From Triglochin maritima (taxonomy: Eukaryota; Streptophyta; Magnoliopsida; Alismatales; Juncaginaceae), in NCBI GenBank assembly GCA_963682175.1, contig OY821791.1:30068326-30132325 (forward strand): 64,000 nucleotides of DNA. The letters run 5' to 3'. A program made the position numbers and the translations under genes. Below the pieces are notes generated by a model. That model saw only the letters and a list, made by a program, of their open reading frames with translations, was not told where the DNA came from and ran no database searches. Below, piece after piece: positions 1-11,142 of this stretch; the stretch's first letter is position 1, and the number at the start of each line of letters is the position of its first letter.

Positions 1-548
1 CCCCTTTGCCGACAGAATGGTCCGACGGCAAAGATCATATTTGTAGCAGTGATAATAGATTATGATGACACACTATTAATCTTACGGACGGGAAGAGTAT
101 ATTTATTTTACATAAATGAGATGACAAGAACATAGGATTCAAAAGGACAAAGAATAACATTGTGGCTCGCAACGTGGAAAACGTTAATTACTAGATTCAC
201 ATTTCAAGTGTGTACGTAGCAAAATGAAATACATGTACGATGTAAACAAACTGACAACACGATCCTTTCTCTCTTCAATCAACCTGAAGTATTTTGTTGA
301 TTCAAGCAAATATCAATATATATTTTAAAAAATAGAGGCTGGAGATGAGTAATTTGTTTTTAAAATATAGACATCATACAAACTACAAACAAAGGAGAAA
401 CGATCAAAAACAAGAGGAACACACTTTTTCATCCGAACTACAAAGATGTATTTAAACAATAATTACTTAGTAAGTACTATCGTGAGATCTTGACCTTCTA
501 GGAGTTTTCCCAGGTAAATTTGTGTTTTAAAGTGTACTCCTGGATTTG
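1..548. other. Unassigned AT-rich DNA, CACTA-like hairpin at left edge
   Basis: No gene is visible. Positions 4-11 (CTTTGCCG) and 25-32 (CGGCAAAG) form an 8-bp inverted repeat. Such GC-rich hairpins resemble subterminal repeats of plant CACTA or related DNA transposons. The element would lie mostly outside the window, so this is only a suggestion. The remainder is AT-rich without recognisable structure. Confidence 0.3.
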
Positions 549-564
549 GCATGTTAATCACTTT

Positions 565-988
565 CCAGAATACTTTTCAACTCAACAAGATACTCAACAG
601 GATATTATTATCATCCGAGATAATATTAAGGTCAAAGGGTAGAAATTTTCTAGTGTTTAAATTGTGTTGGACAGCTATATCATCTTGTAATTCTAGGGTA
701 ATTTATGATAAACTACCAAAAAGTTTAAAAGACATAGACAACTACTAAATACGTGGATGTGGTTTTTCAAACAGTTATAAATAAATGTGGTTTTTCAAAT
801 AGTTATAAATAAATAAATGCAATAGATTGTGCTTGTTTGCATGTTTCCATTGCCAATAGTAAGTTAAATAATATGAGGTGCTTCGATGAGAGTCATCTGT
901 CTTCAAACAATGAAATAATCCAATTGAAACCAACTTCATGGTGGTCCTTTTTTTGGAAGCATCCTGGATCTTCTGCATGTAAGGCACA
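565..988 (+). repeat. Duplicated segment, copy 1
   Basis: This stretch matches 8769-9222 over most of its length. Shared landmarks include a tandem ATAAATAAATG-type phrase, a block beginning GTTAAATAATATGAGG and an end at GGATCTTCTGCATGTAAGGC. The copies differ by scattered substitutions and by extra bases in copy 2 before the GTTAAATAATATGAGG block. Neither copy has a convincing open frame. It could be a decayed mobile element or part of an old segmental duplication. Confidence 0.75.
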
Positions 989-1142
989 CATAATTAATTA
1001 TGTGCGAATCTCTACGCAATTATAACGTGACAATCGTGTTAATGACACTTAATTTGGATTTTCCGCATTCTTTCAAACAACTTGATAGAGTTGTTAATGA
1101 CATGCGTTATTTCGAACAAGAAGCTGAATACAAGACGGAAGT

Positions 1143-1885
1143 TGTAATATCCTGAATTTTTTAGTTGAGGTAATAATCAAATATCTTAATGGACTAATTA
1201 AGATTGTTGGATGATTGTGTGGTTTTAGGATAAGATGGAATTTTGAGAAGAATATAGAGAAGAAAAAGATGGAGATTTTGAGGCAAGTACTGATTCGTTA
1301 TTCTTCAGTTTCATATCATGTCTGTCTCTCTTGATATTCGTAGTTGCATGCATGTTGAGCATTAATATTGATTTTATGGATATGCATATGATTGCATGGT
1401 GGTGTTTCGGTCGACATGTCTTGTGGCTGTGTGTATGTTTATAGCAGAGCAACTTAGGAAAGAGCTGCCTAACGGACAGCGTGGAGCCACCCGAGAGAGG
1501 AAAGGGCTGCCTGTCGTTAGTGTGGAGCTACCAGGTGTGCGTCTGACAGATTGATAGATTTCAGAAGCACAGGATGTGGTCGAATCTGAATGGGGGTTTC
1601 AAATTGATATGCATGCATTTTATTTGTGATGCATGTCTCTTGATTGTGCTTATTGACTGAATGTCATATTCTGTATTATTTTCCACATGATTATGATTCT
1701 GATTGATTGATGGTTGGTACTTGCGGGCTGTCGAGCTCACAAATTGTTGATTATATTTTTCAGATTAATTATGGGCCTATCAGGTGGATTTAAATACCAG
1801 AGTGCGCAGCGGTCAGGATCGTGGATCGTATCTTAACGCACCGGGTTCGGGCGGGTGATCAGATGTCCGGGCTCGGGACGTTTCA
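1143..1885 (+). mobile_element. Solo LTR (TGTAAT...GTTTCA), 5-bp TSD
   Basis: The segment begins TGTAATATCC and ends CGGGACGTTTCA. It is flanked by the perfect 5-bp direct repeat GAAGT (1138-1142 and 1886-1890), the signature of LTR-retrotransposon integration. No internal region remains, so this is a solo LTR of 743 bp. The GGGACGTT(A/T)CA end is shared with the larger solo LTRs at 5464-6717, 47660-49621 and 58015-59778. That suggests a related Ty3/gypsy, possibly chromovirus, family. It lacks the CGGTCGACCG motifs of those LTRs. Confidence 0.85.
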
Positions 1886-2461
1886 GAAGTTGCCAAACAT
1901 TGAAGTTGAATTTTTTTCCCAATGTAATCAACAGTTGAAGTGTACACTCCAACTGTTTTTTAAGAATTGGACAGGATCCCATTCTCAACAGGTTTATGCT
2001 CTGGACCCTTTCGATATGACTAATGACCTTGTGTTTTCATTTATTATATGTTCGATCTAACTAGTGACGTTATTGTTACTGGTGACCATGCGGACATGGT
2101 TCGATCACCTTATTGTTACTAATTCTCACCGAAGTCACTAACCACGTCGAAAGGTTGATAAATATATAAACAACATGGTTAGCAAGCACATTAAAAAACT
2201 GAACAATATAAATAACATAGTGATGAACCACATCTTAATGCTGAGAAACATAAACAACAATGTCATCACTCATATCGAAAAGATTATAATGTATAAGTAT
2301 AAGACCGTGTTGTTGATTTATGAGGTAGTTATATGACGTGTAAAAGTCGTATTTTCCATTTTCAAGGTCCGTAGGAAGTATAGTTGTTGTGTTTTCCGTT
2401 TACAAGGCATGCATGAAGTATAAAGTTTGTGTTTCCAATTTAAGGTCTTAGGTAAAACTCA
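1886..2461. other. Intergenic, nothing recognised
   Basis: This is the sequence interrupted by the solo LTR at 1143-1885, followed by AT-rich DNA. It contains short direct phrases such as ACTAATGACCTTGTG / ACTAGTGACGTTATTG and several CAACAT-type repeats. No coding potential was seen. Confidence 0.4.
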
Positions 2462-3126
2462 TAAGAGCAGAAATAACAGCGCCCAGGCTACCCCCGGGCG
2501 CCCTGCACTCTCTCTCTACCACATCAGGTTCTCTCTGTCACGTCAGTTCACCCAACACACCCAAAAAACAACATTACCTATGCCCAGGCCACCCACCCTA
2601 CACTCTCTTTCCTCCACATCATTTCTTAATTAAACAATTTTAATTTTCACACAACATTCAACAAATTACATTTTATATAATTCTAATTCTAATAACATTA
2701 CAATTCTATTTTAACTCGAAATATTGTTAATAATTACTGCTAAATCACGAAATTATTATTAAAATATTACGGAGCCACATTACATTTAAGATAAACTGGA
2801 ATTTTTTGGATTTTGAAATTGTAGGTTTTGGAAAATTTTGAATTTTCTTCACATGCAAAAAATTATTACCCCACATTAATAACAAATACTCAATCCATTA
2901 ATAACAAAACATCCACTAAATAATTAAAATTTAAAAAAATAAAATTCGACGAATGGGGGGGGGGGGGGGGGGGGGGGGACACGTGCCCCCCACCCGAGGG
3001 TGCCCCGGGCGTCTGCCCGGGACGCCCAACGCGCGGGAAAGCGCCCGGGTGGGCGTCTCGGGCGGACACCCGAGGGGCGCCCGACCAGGGCGCCCGGGCG
3101 GGGCACCCCCGTTAAGGGTGCTCTAA
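2462..3126. mobile_element. MITE-like element, GC-rich with TNAGAGCA ends
   Basis: The left end reads TAAGAGCA (2462) and the right end TGCTCTAA (3119-3126). This gives a short, imperfect terminal inverted repeat. The interior has CT-rich and AT-rich blocks followed by a very GC-rich arm (2979-3115) made of repeated CGCCCGGG-type units. A second element with the same right end (GTGCTCTAAGG) and the same order of blocks lies at 55385-55890. No TSD was identified, so the superfamily is uncertain; PIF/Harbinger-like or hAT-like are options. Confidence 0.5.
2955..2978 (+). repeat. G24 homopolymer
   Basis: There are 24 consecutive guanines between an AT-rich block and a GC-rich arm inside the MITE-like element. 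The run can form G-quadruplexes and its reported length may be unreliable because of polymerase slippage. Confidence 0.9.
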
Positions 3127-3253
3127 GGCCCTGATGTTACTTAATTCATCAGGTCTGCATGAAGTGGCAATGTCGTGTTTTCAAATTACACGGTCCTAGG
3201 GTAAATTTTACTGGGTAGTATTGTTAATTGATTAGGTCCTTACAAAGTATAAA

Positions 3254-5428
3254 TGTAATATCCCGAAATAGCTGAAATTTAAAATTTATTATCTAGACAT
3301 CAGACACCAGTAATCAAAAGACGGGACTGTTACTTATCATAAATCATTCAAGCGGTGCACCATAATACATCAGAGTTTGTCAAAAACTACATGATTACAT
3401 CATATATAACAAAAGGAGATACAAGTAATCATGTCGACCTCAATGGTCTGAACGAGAGGATCCGGTCTCAAAATGTGCCCGCCCGCCGATTTCACCCCAA
3501 CCGGACCTACTGCGGTCCTGAAATAAAACATGCAACAACAATGTCTGAGTTTCCATAAGGAAACCCATATACCAAGCTCACCTATATGCATGCAGTAGTA
3601 CAAATTAACCTATCATACTAGTAGCATGTCATGTCATCAGCAGTAAGGAAAACAGTTTCCCCAAAGGGTAACACGGGACATCAGTCCGACAATCATCGGG
3701 TCTCCCAAGGAGACCTACCGTAGGCACATATGGTCCAGCAGAACAAGACGTGACGTTCCCCACACGCGGTTATACTAAACATGGGGTTCGGCAATGAGCA
3801 TCCGCCAGGTCCACGCCATAAGAAACAGATTTGTAACTTCGTGGCCGAAACCACCCCAACGGAGCCGTCGCTCAGTCAGTCCATCAATCATCATCTCAGT
3901 AGGTGCCCAGCTGAGGAAAACATAGCCGGAACAACATCGGCCCATCATACATCATAGCCGGAACAACATCGGCCCATCATCGCTGGAACAGCATCGACGA
4001 CATCACCGGCACAACATCGGTGGTCCAACATACGTCCGACACTACATCAGACGGGTCCAGAACGAAGTCCTCCAAGTCATCATGCCCCACGAGCCGCAAA
4101 CACCAACTTTGCCGCTATAAAAGCAGGGCAGCGACCTTCGTAGCCCTTCAGGCCGGTAGTCACCTCACCCAACGACAGTTGTGTGTCCGCACAACATCAT
4201 ACGTTGGGATCCGCGATCCCTCAGGCCTGCTACTCTACTATGAGTCCATCAATCCATCACATCATGTCACAATTCATACATGGAGGTGACGCGTCCCGAA
4301 CACCCACACTCCTCCACCCGGCGGTCCCTGGGTAGGTATGCGTAATGCGCCCACCGTCACCTCCCGGCTCACGCACTAAGCAAGGACATTGGTTTCCGTG
4401 GACAGAGTTGGTATCCAAAAAGGACCGGGAATTCAGTTATGTGCACAAACGGTCAACCGAAAGAGGCAATCCGGTCGACCGTTCCCATAAGGTTCGATTG
4501 ACCGAAAGTCTGCACCGGTCAAATTCTCTGCGCAAAACCTAAGTCTCAACTGTCGAACAGAGGTCTAAAACCGGTCGACCGATACGTAGTCAAAATCCGA
4601 AGTCTGGTCAAAATCAATCAATACTAACGGTCGACCGACTCAGGGGTCCTGATCGACCGAAAACTACCAGGGCATCCTAGCAGTTCTAAGTCATAAATCG
4701 GTCGAACCACATAAAAACAACGGTCGAACAATCATGCAAAATAATCCAGTACACTTAAGTTCCGGTCGAACGAAAACATGGAACCGATCGACCAAAAACA
4801 ACTAGGCAACTCCGACCCATCAGCACAATGCACTACCGGTCGACCGCCACAAGGCATCGTCCGACCGGTGTTGGTTAAAGTCGGGCCATTACACTAAACC
4901 GGTCGACCGCCCGAAGGAAATCGGTCGACCGTTGGTCGACAACAACCTTGCGCCAGCCAAGGATTTTACGCCGTTTCTTGCCGCTGGCGAGGTCTCCGAC
5001 CTACCGCGACTGACCACAACATCCCTCACACAAGGGTGAACAACAAAACACACTAAGAAGCCAGCATACCTCAAGTCGCGATCTCCGGAGAAAGTTGGAG
5101 ATCCACCTCACGCGTCCTCCTCGGCAACCGCCTGAGCCTTGCGCACGCTTCTCCTGAGCTCGCTCGCCGCAACACCCTCCTCCGTCGCTGGTGAGCTTGG
5201 ATCTGAGGTTGAGAGAGAGAGTGAGAGAACTGAGAAGAGAGGTGAGGAAGAGAGAGAGAGAGAGATTCTGCTTATAAAAAACCCACTCCACCCATCACCT
5301 CACCCTCCCCTACACCATCACCCTAAGCCTCATCTACAGTACATGCCACCCTTCTCTTCCCCATGCAAATCCATCCTCTAAACACCAATTAGCCACTAAA
5401 CACCCTAAAGAAGGTTAGGGACATTACA
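3254..5428 (-). mobile_element. Solo LTR E1 with paired CGGTCGACCG modules
   Basis: On the plus strand it starts TGTAATATCCCG and ends GGGACATTACA. It is flanked by the perfect TSD ATAAA (3249-3253, 5429-5433). At 2,175 bp with no retroviral genes it is a solo LTR. A TATA-like box on the minus strand near 5270 is followed by a GA/CT microsatellite (5215-5265 region), the same arrangement as in the LTRs at 37738, 39945 and 58015, so the sense strand is taken as minus. Positions about 4450-4940 hold many copies of a 10-bp palindrome close to CGGTCGACCG in pairs separated by 12 bp, for example 4450-4459 with 4472-4481. Around 3915-4025 there are short repeats of a GCCGGAACAACATCGG-type unit. Confidence 0.88.
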
Positions 5429-5463
5429 ATAAATGTCATTTTTTCAATTTACATGGTCCTAAG

Positions 5464-6717
5464 TGTAAAGACCCTAACCTTTGCCTAGGTGGTTAATGGT
5501 GATTCGTGGGGAGATTATAGGTTGATGGAGGGTTTGCATGGGAATGTGAGGAAGGAGTGGTGGAAACGTGATGGGTACGGTGGTGGTGGAGGCATGGGTT
5601 GGGGTGAGGGAAATATGGGCTTGCATGTTTGGTTGGGTGGCTCCTGTTGGTGGGGTTTTTATTGAAGGAAACAAATCTCTTCATCTCTAACTCTCTTCTC
5701 ACGTCTTCTTTCTTTATTATTCTTCTTTTTCTTCATGTTTCCCTCCCTTCTCACTCCAAGCACATCTCTCTCTACCTTAATTTCCGGTGGATCAGAGACA
5801 CTGGTGGGAGCTCAGGTGGCTGGTGGTGTGCTTGCGCGTGGAGGTGCGCTGGGTAGAGATTAATGTGAGGTGGAGGTCGTGTGTGACGTTGCGGTCCGGA
5901 GGCGTTGTCGTGTGAGCTTCGATGAGTTTGCGTCGACCAAAGAAAGGTATGTCAAGTTCTTGCATTAGAGGGTTAACCACACATGTGGGTGTGGAGTTTC
6001 ACTCATCGTCGGAGGTCGAAGACCTCGCCGGCAACGAGAGGCAACAAGTTGTTCTTGGCAAGCCAGGAAGTCTTCGGTTACCGCTCGACCGGTGTTGGTT
6101 TGCAGTCGATCGGTTGTAGTGTAAGTCTCTATCTTTACCTAGCACCGGTCGAACGATGCCTTGCGACGGTCGACCGGTTGATGGATTGGAGAGTTACTGA
6201 TGTTTTTCGGTCAGACGGGGCTCCTGAGCTACTCGACCGTTGCCTTGTTTACTGGGTTGGACCGAGCGTTGACCATCCAAACGATTGCGGGACGGACGTC
6301 CAGTTTTACCCTTGGAGGGAATGTTGTTTTATTGCTTTGTATTCATGTCATGCTATACTAGTATGATATGGCATATAGGTGATCTTGTCATACGGGGTTT
6401 CCTAATGGAAACTAAGGTATCGTTGTTATGTTTATTTTCAGGATCGAGATAAGTTCTGGTGGGTGGTGACTGAGGGAGATTGCACTTTGGGATCGGATCC
6501 TCGAGTCTGCTTTTAGGCCATTATGATTACATGTTTCTATATCTTCGTATCTTTCTCTTCCCAGATGTAATCATACTTTTGACAAACTCTTATGTAATAT
6601 GGTGCACTAGTGATATTTGGGTAGTTTTATGAGTAGTGTCCCCACTCTTGATGGTTTTAATCATTGTGATCCTTTGATTATAAAAGTTTAAATTTTTCGT
6701 TGTTCGGGGATGTTACA
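5464..6717 (+). mobile_element. Solo LTR E2
   Basis: It starts TGTAAAGACCCTAACC and ends TTCGGGGATGTTACA. The flanking 5-mers CTAAG (5459-5463) and GTAAG (6718-6722) match at four of five positions, as expected for an ageing TSD. It is the same family as E1 but in opposite orientation, shorter, and with fewer, more decayed CGGTCGACCG motifs (about 6085-6260). It lies only 35 bp from E1, separated by target DNA. Confidence 0.8.
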
Positions 6718-7051
6718 GTAAGGTATATAGTATATGGTAAAATGGTCCTCGGAGGTTCTTTTTGAGTTTGAATAAAAAGGTCATTGACAAAGAACGACGA
6801 TACTCTCATTTCACAATAGTCTTTTAGGTAAAGGAGACAATGAGCATACAAGATGAATAGGAAGAAAAGAAACTAAATTGAAAATAAACTAAAATGAAAA
6901 CATAAGATTGTCAATATATCTAGAAGATCTGTAACATAAATCACAGTATCGTCACTACAATTGAAATTGGGTACACCAATAACAACCTAACGAAATGGCA
7001 ACCTTAAAAAATGCTCAAAACATAACGGATGTGGTCAAACAAACCAACTTC
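6718..7051. other. Intergenic, nothing recognised
   Basis: AT-rich sequence between solo LTR E2 and a hAT-type MITE. No coding frame, tandem repeat or recognisable transposon end was seen. Confidence 0.4.
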
Positions 7052-7059
7052 GTGAACGT

Positions 7060-7336
7060 TAGGAATGAGAAACAACTGGTCCGGTCAGGTTTTTTGGACC
7101 AGACCGGACCGGTCGGTCCGGGTTTTGGTCTGGTCTTCGGTCCTAGATCCGGAGCCAATTCGGTTATGGTCCGGTCCAGACTTGACCGGTCTGATTTTTT
7201 TTTAAAATTTAAGGTAAAAAGATCGGTTTTGAACCGGACCGGTCCGGACCCAACCGGTTCGGTCTTCGGTCCGAGGTCCGGAGCCAATCCGATTCTAGTC
7301 CTGTCCGGTCCGGGTTGGACCGGCTGCTGACCCCTA
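7060..7336. mobile_element. hAT-type MITE, GGTCCGG-rich
   Basis: The ends are TAGGAATGAG (left) and CTGACCCCTA (right), an imperfect terminal inverted repeat. The flanking 8-mers GTGAACGT (7052-7059) and GTGAACGC (7337-7344) match at seven of eight bases, fitting the 8-bp TSD of hAT transposons. The 277-bp body is made of degenerate GGTCCGGTCC-like repeats in both orientations. No transposase is present, so it is non-autonomous. The open frames across it on both strands are a by-product of the repeat. Confidence 0.82.
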
Positions 7337-7344
7337 GTGAACGC

Positions 7345-7749
7345 AATCCAAATATAGGTCTACATCTCTAAAACACCTTTTGTAGTTATTAAAATGTCGG
7401 ATAAAAAAAGCTAAGAAAATGTGAAATACAATTTGGCACAAATATAGAAGCTCAACTACAAACATCCGAAAACTGATAAAAAAAAATTAGAGTTTGGGTT
7501 GCGTTAAATTCGAGACTGTAGTTTCTGGCGAAATTAGTAACCATTTGTAGATAAAATTAATACTGTATATAATTCAAAATATGGTTTTAAAAAGAATCAT
7601 CCAAATGATTTTAAACCCGTACCAGCACCTCCACCGACAGCTCTCACCGACACTACGCAGACAAGTTTGTATGACATTAAATCCAGCTGTCCATGATGGC
7701 TGGCGGTGCTAGTGCACATCCAAACGTCTTAACGATTTCAAAAGTCTCG
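7345..7749. other. Intergenic, nothing recognised
   Basis: AT-rich spacer between two hAT-type MITEs, with no feature I can support. Confidence 0.4.
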
Positions 7750-7757
7750 CCTTCTGG

Positions 7758-8308
7758 TAGGGCTGTCAGCGGGGCGGGGCGGGGCGGGTTTTCACCCAAC
7801 CGCTACCCGCCCCGCCAAAGTTAAGCGGGTCGGCGGGGCGGGGCGGGGCGGGGTCAAAAAAAAAAAACCGCTACCCGCCCCGCGTAAGGATGGACTAGGC
7901 TATGCGGGGCGGGTTGGCGGGTTTGGCGGGTTTAATTTTTTATTAAAGTTAAATACAAAAATAAATTTATTTTCTTTAACATTATCTATTTTAATCAAAA
8001 CTAAGTACAAAAATCAAGGAAAAAATCAATCAATGTATGTTTTTAAAGCTATATACAAAAAAAATTAAAGCTAAATACAAACAAAATCAAAACTAAATAC
8101 AAAAAAATCAAAAATATATATGGCTTATGCGGGTTGCGGGTTATGCGGGGCGGGTTGGGAGAAAACCGCAACCCGCCCCGCTTATTATGCGGGTTGTGCG
8201 GGTGGCGGGTTGGCGGGTTGGCGGGTAACAATTTTTTGTCCGCAACCCGCGTTAGGCGGGGCGGGGCGGGGCGGGTTGCGGGTAAATTTCTACCCATTGA
8301 CAGCCCTA
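7758..8308. mobile_element. hAT-type MITE, GGCGGGGC-rich
   Basis: The terminal inverted repeats are TAGGGCTGTCA and TGACAGCCCTA. They are flanked by a perfect 8-bp TSD, CCTTCTGG (7750-7757 and 8309-8316), diagnostic of hAT transposons. The 551-bp body has two arms of GCGGGGCGGGTT-type repeats, in opposite orientation, separated by an AT-rich core (about 7930-8120). No transposase is encoded. Confidence 0.92.
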
Positions 8309-8316
8309 CCTTCTGG

Positions 8317-8768
8317 CGTGCAAAATAATACAACATTTATAATGGGATAGAGAAATTGGAGTGTATGAGTTTCTCAGTTTCTTTGAAATTTTGATTTTGT
8401 TTGGACAATTTACTCTCACATCATTTGAAGATCAATTCTCGTTAAAAAAAGTCTTATAAAAATTATTTTTAAAAAAATATAAACAAATAAAAAGCATGTT
8501 TTCAGAAGAAAAATATTTAAAACGAATTTATAATGAATTTTAATTTAATCAAAGTCTAAGGTAATTTAGGAATTTCCTTTAACAAAACATCACCAACTAC
8601 CAGAAATTTTTTGTCTATCCAAACAACTCTCAACCTTCAAGAAGAAGTTGATAAAAAACTGACATTTGAAAGTTACACCCAAACACACCTACAGTGGCTG
8701 ATAATAAGGGGTCACTCCATTTTCTCTCAAACGGTCATTTATTAAATAAAAAGTTAGGCACCACTTAT
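8317..8768. other. Intergenic, nothing recognised
   Basis: AT-rich sequence between a hAT MITE and duplicate copy 2. No coding or repeat structure was recognised. Confidence 0.4.
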
Positions 8769-9222
8769 GTTTCCGGAATACCTTTCAACTCAACAAGATA
8801 TTATTACCATCCCAGATAATATTAAGGTCAAGATAGAAGTTTTCTAGTGTTTAAATTGTGTTGGACAACTATATCATCTTGTAATTCTAGGGTAATTTAT
8901 GATAAACTAACAAAAAGTTTAAAATACGTAGACAACTACTAAATACGTGGATGTGGTTTTTCAAACAGTTATAAATAAATGTGGTTATTCAAAAAGTTAT
9001 AAATAAATAAACAAATGCAATAGGTTGTGCTCACTTACTTGCTACATGTGCAAAAAACTTTGTTCAACTAATTTCTATGGTCAATCGTAAGTTAAATAAT
9101 ATGAGGTCCTTTGATGAAAGTGATCTGTCTTCAAACAATGAAATAATCCAATTGAAACCAACTTCATGGTGGTCCTTTTTTTTGGAACCATCCTGGATCT
9201 TCTGCATGTAAGGCACACTTCT
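8769..9222 (+). repeat. Duplicated segment, copy 2
   Basis: This is the second copy of the segment at 565-988, in the same orientation about 8.2 kb away. It carries extra bases near 9035-9085 relative to copy 1. Its right end runs into the unidentified pseudogene at 9409-9867, whereas copy 1 leads into other sequence. Confidence 0.75.
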
Positions 9223-9408
9223 TGAATTTATTTTGCTACATACATCTTCTTTGTACTTAAGACATGGTAACTAACTTGGTGTCTTTATTGTTCCATGTTT
9301 CTTCTTAGTTCCATCGTTGCATTTACTATCGTGGCATCATATTTCCTACCCGACTATGTTTTTAGTTAACATTTTCTTTGTATGAATGTAGTATTTTTTT
9401 ATGCAGAG

Positions 9409-9867
9409 GTGGTGAATGTTGATTCTTACTCTAGTTTCGACTGGTCCCCTTCCCCCAAGAAAAAGGAAAAGCAAACTCTGAATCTCAGTCAACAAAGACA
9501 ACCTCCACACAGATATTAGGTCAATTGATCTCCACATTCTTCTTTGTTGCCATCAGACTCTGAACATTGCGACTCCCTTCAACTCATGCAAAATGATCCA
9601 CCTACCTCTGATGATGATGAACATCAACTCACTCTAGCTATGGTTCCAACTCAAAGTCCAACGAAAGGTTAACGTTCATCGAAGGAGTCCAAACCCAAAA
9701 TGCATTTCCAAACATTTGATGAACTTTTCAATTACGACGATGACGACTATAGAACAAGCTTAGGATTTAGTGTCAAAACTACAAAAACAAACTACAAAAA
9801 GAACTACTTGGCACGCATTGTCATCGGTTGCGGTCGTGCAAGTCCGCCACCTGAGCTAACCCGTTCT
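9409..9867 (+). pseudogene. Unidentified protein-coding relic
   Basis: One reading frame stays interpretable for about 150 codons with only three stops (two close together near 9518-9528, one near 9670). Its composition is protein-like: a lysine-rich stretch, an acidic run (TSDDDE) and the phrase FQTFDELFNYDDDDYRT. I do not recognise the family. It could be an exon of a decayed host gene or part of a transposon protein. No start, splice sites or intact frame can be assigned. Confidence 0.35.
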
Positions 9868-10266
9868 TGATCGGAAGGAATTTAGATTACAGTTGCGGGT
9901 AACTTACTAATTACAATTGTGTTGGTTCTTTATTTCCCATGACATATATTTTGTAAGTGTCGTCCATGGAATGTTAATCTCAGACAACAAAGATAAACAC
10001 CTCCTTGATTTCCAGCTTCTTGTTGTTGCAATCAAACAATTGATAGTAGCCCACACTCACAACTCACACAAGGTTAAGACAATTACCTTGCACACACTAT
10101 CATCGGAAACCCAATATATGACTAGGGGTACTTTATTATATTGAAGAGGATAGATTATTGCAACGAGAAGTCATGGTTCGTGATTTTTTGTGAATGGGTG
10201 CCTTTTCCTTGTACATTGGGGAATTTATTATGTGTTGCTGACTATTTTTATATAGGAGAGCTAAAA

Positions 10267-11142
10267 CCGCAGTTGTAGGAGTTGATGGACTTCAAGTTTA
10301 TCCGACCGAGTGTTTCACCTTGGGGAGCGCCCGTGCTGTTTGTGAAGAAGAATGATGGGTTGTTGCGGATGTGCATCGACTATAGGATGTTGAATAAGGT
10401 TACTGTCAGGAACCGATACACTTTGCCCAGGATCGAGGATCTATTTGATCAGCTGCAGATAGTGAGAGTTTTATCGAAGATAGATATGAGTTCCGGTTAT
10501 CACCACCTGAGGATCAGGGAGGCAGATGTCTAGAAGATAGCGTTGAAGACGCGGTACGGGCACTATGAGTTTTGGTGATGCCGTTGGACTGATGAGTGCA
10601 CCTGCAACATTCATGGACCTGATGAATAGGACCTTTCAACCGTATCTCGATAGATTCGTTATCGTCTTTGTGGACGACATCTTGGTTTACTCGCCAGATA
10701 GAGAGTAGCACCTGGAACATCTGAGGATTGTGTTTGGCATTTTGAGGGCTCAGCAGCTCTATGCTAAGTACAAGAAGTGCGAGTTTTGGTTGGATCAGGT
10801 GGCTTTTCTGGGGCACATTGTGTCAGTGGATGGGATATTGGAGGATCTGGCGAAGGTTGAGGCGGTGACTCAGTGGAGGGCCCCCAGGAGCGTGACAGAG
10901 ATCAGGATCTTCGTGGGACTCGCTCGGTATTACAAACGATCATTCAGGATTTCTACAGGTTTGCTTAACCACTGACGGCGTTGATGCAGAAGGGTGTCAC
11001 GTTCGTCTGGTCCCAGAAGTGCAAGGACAGTTTCCAGGAGCTGAAAAGACGACTGACGATAGCACCTATTCTGACGCTACCGAGTGACAGCAGAGGTTAT
11101 GTGATTTACAGCGATGTGTCAGGGATCGGCTTGGGTTGTTAA
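10267..11142 (+). pseudogene. Ty3/gypsy (Tekay/Del-like) reverse transcriptase relic
   Basis: Reverse transcriptase of a Ty3/gypsy chromovirus is readable in pieces. In order: [30 protein letters not shown], then after a stop and a frameshift the catalytic FVDDILVYS box (10667-10678 encodes FVDD), FLGHIVS, and the start of the RNase H region (IYSDVSGIGLGC). There are several in-frame stops and at least two frameshifts. Gag, protease, integrase and LTRs are absent. The left side ends in unrelated DNA and the right side stops abruptly at 11142 against CACTA-like sequence. It is a dead fragment of an element that would copy itself through RNA. Confidence 0.9.

Noticed and set aside
5001..5291. 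96-codon minus-strand frame with leucine/serine-rich start
   Set aside because: It covers the CT microsatellite and leader of solo LTR E1. The apparent hydrophobic N-terminus is the translated CT repeat.
7015..7330. Overlapping plus and minus frames of 111 and 90 codons
   Set aside because: They span a hAT-type MITE of GGTCCGG repeats. The frames exist because the repeat lacks stops.
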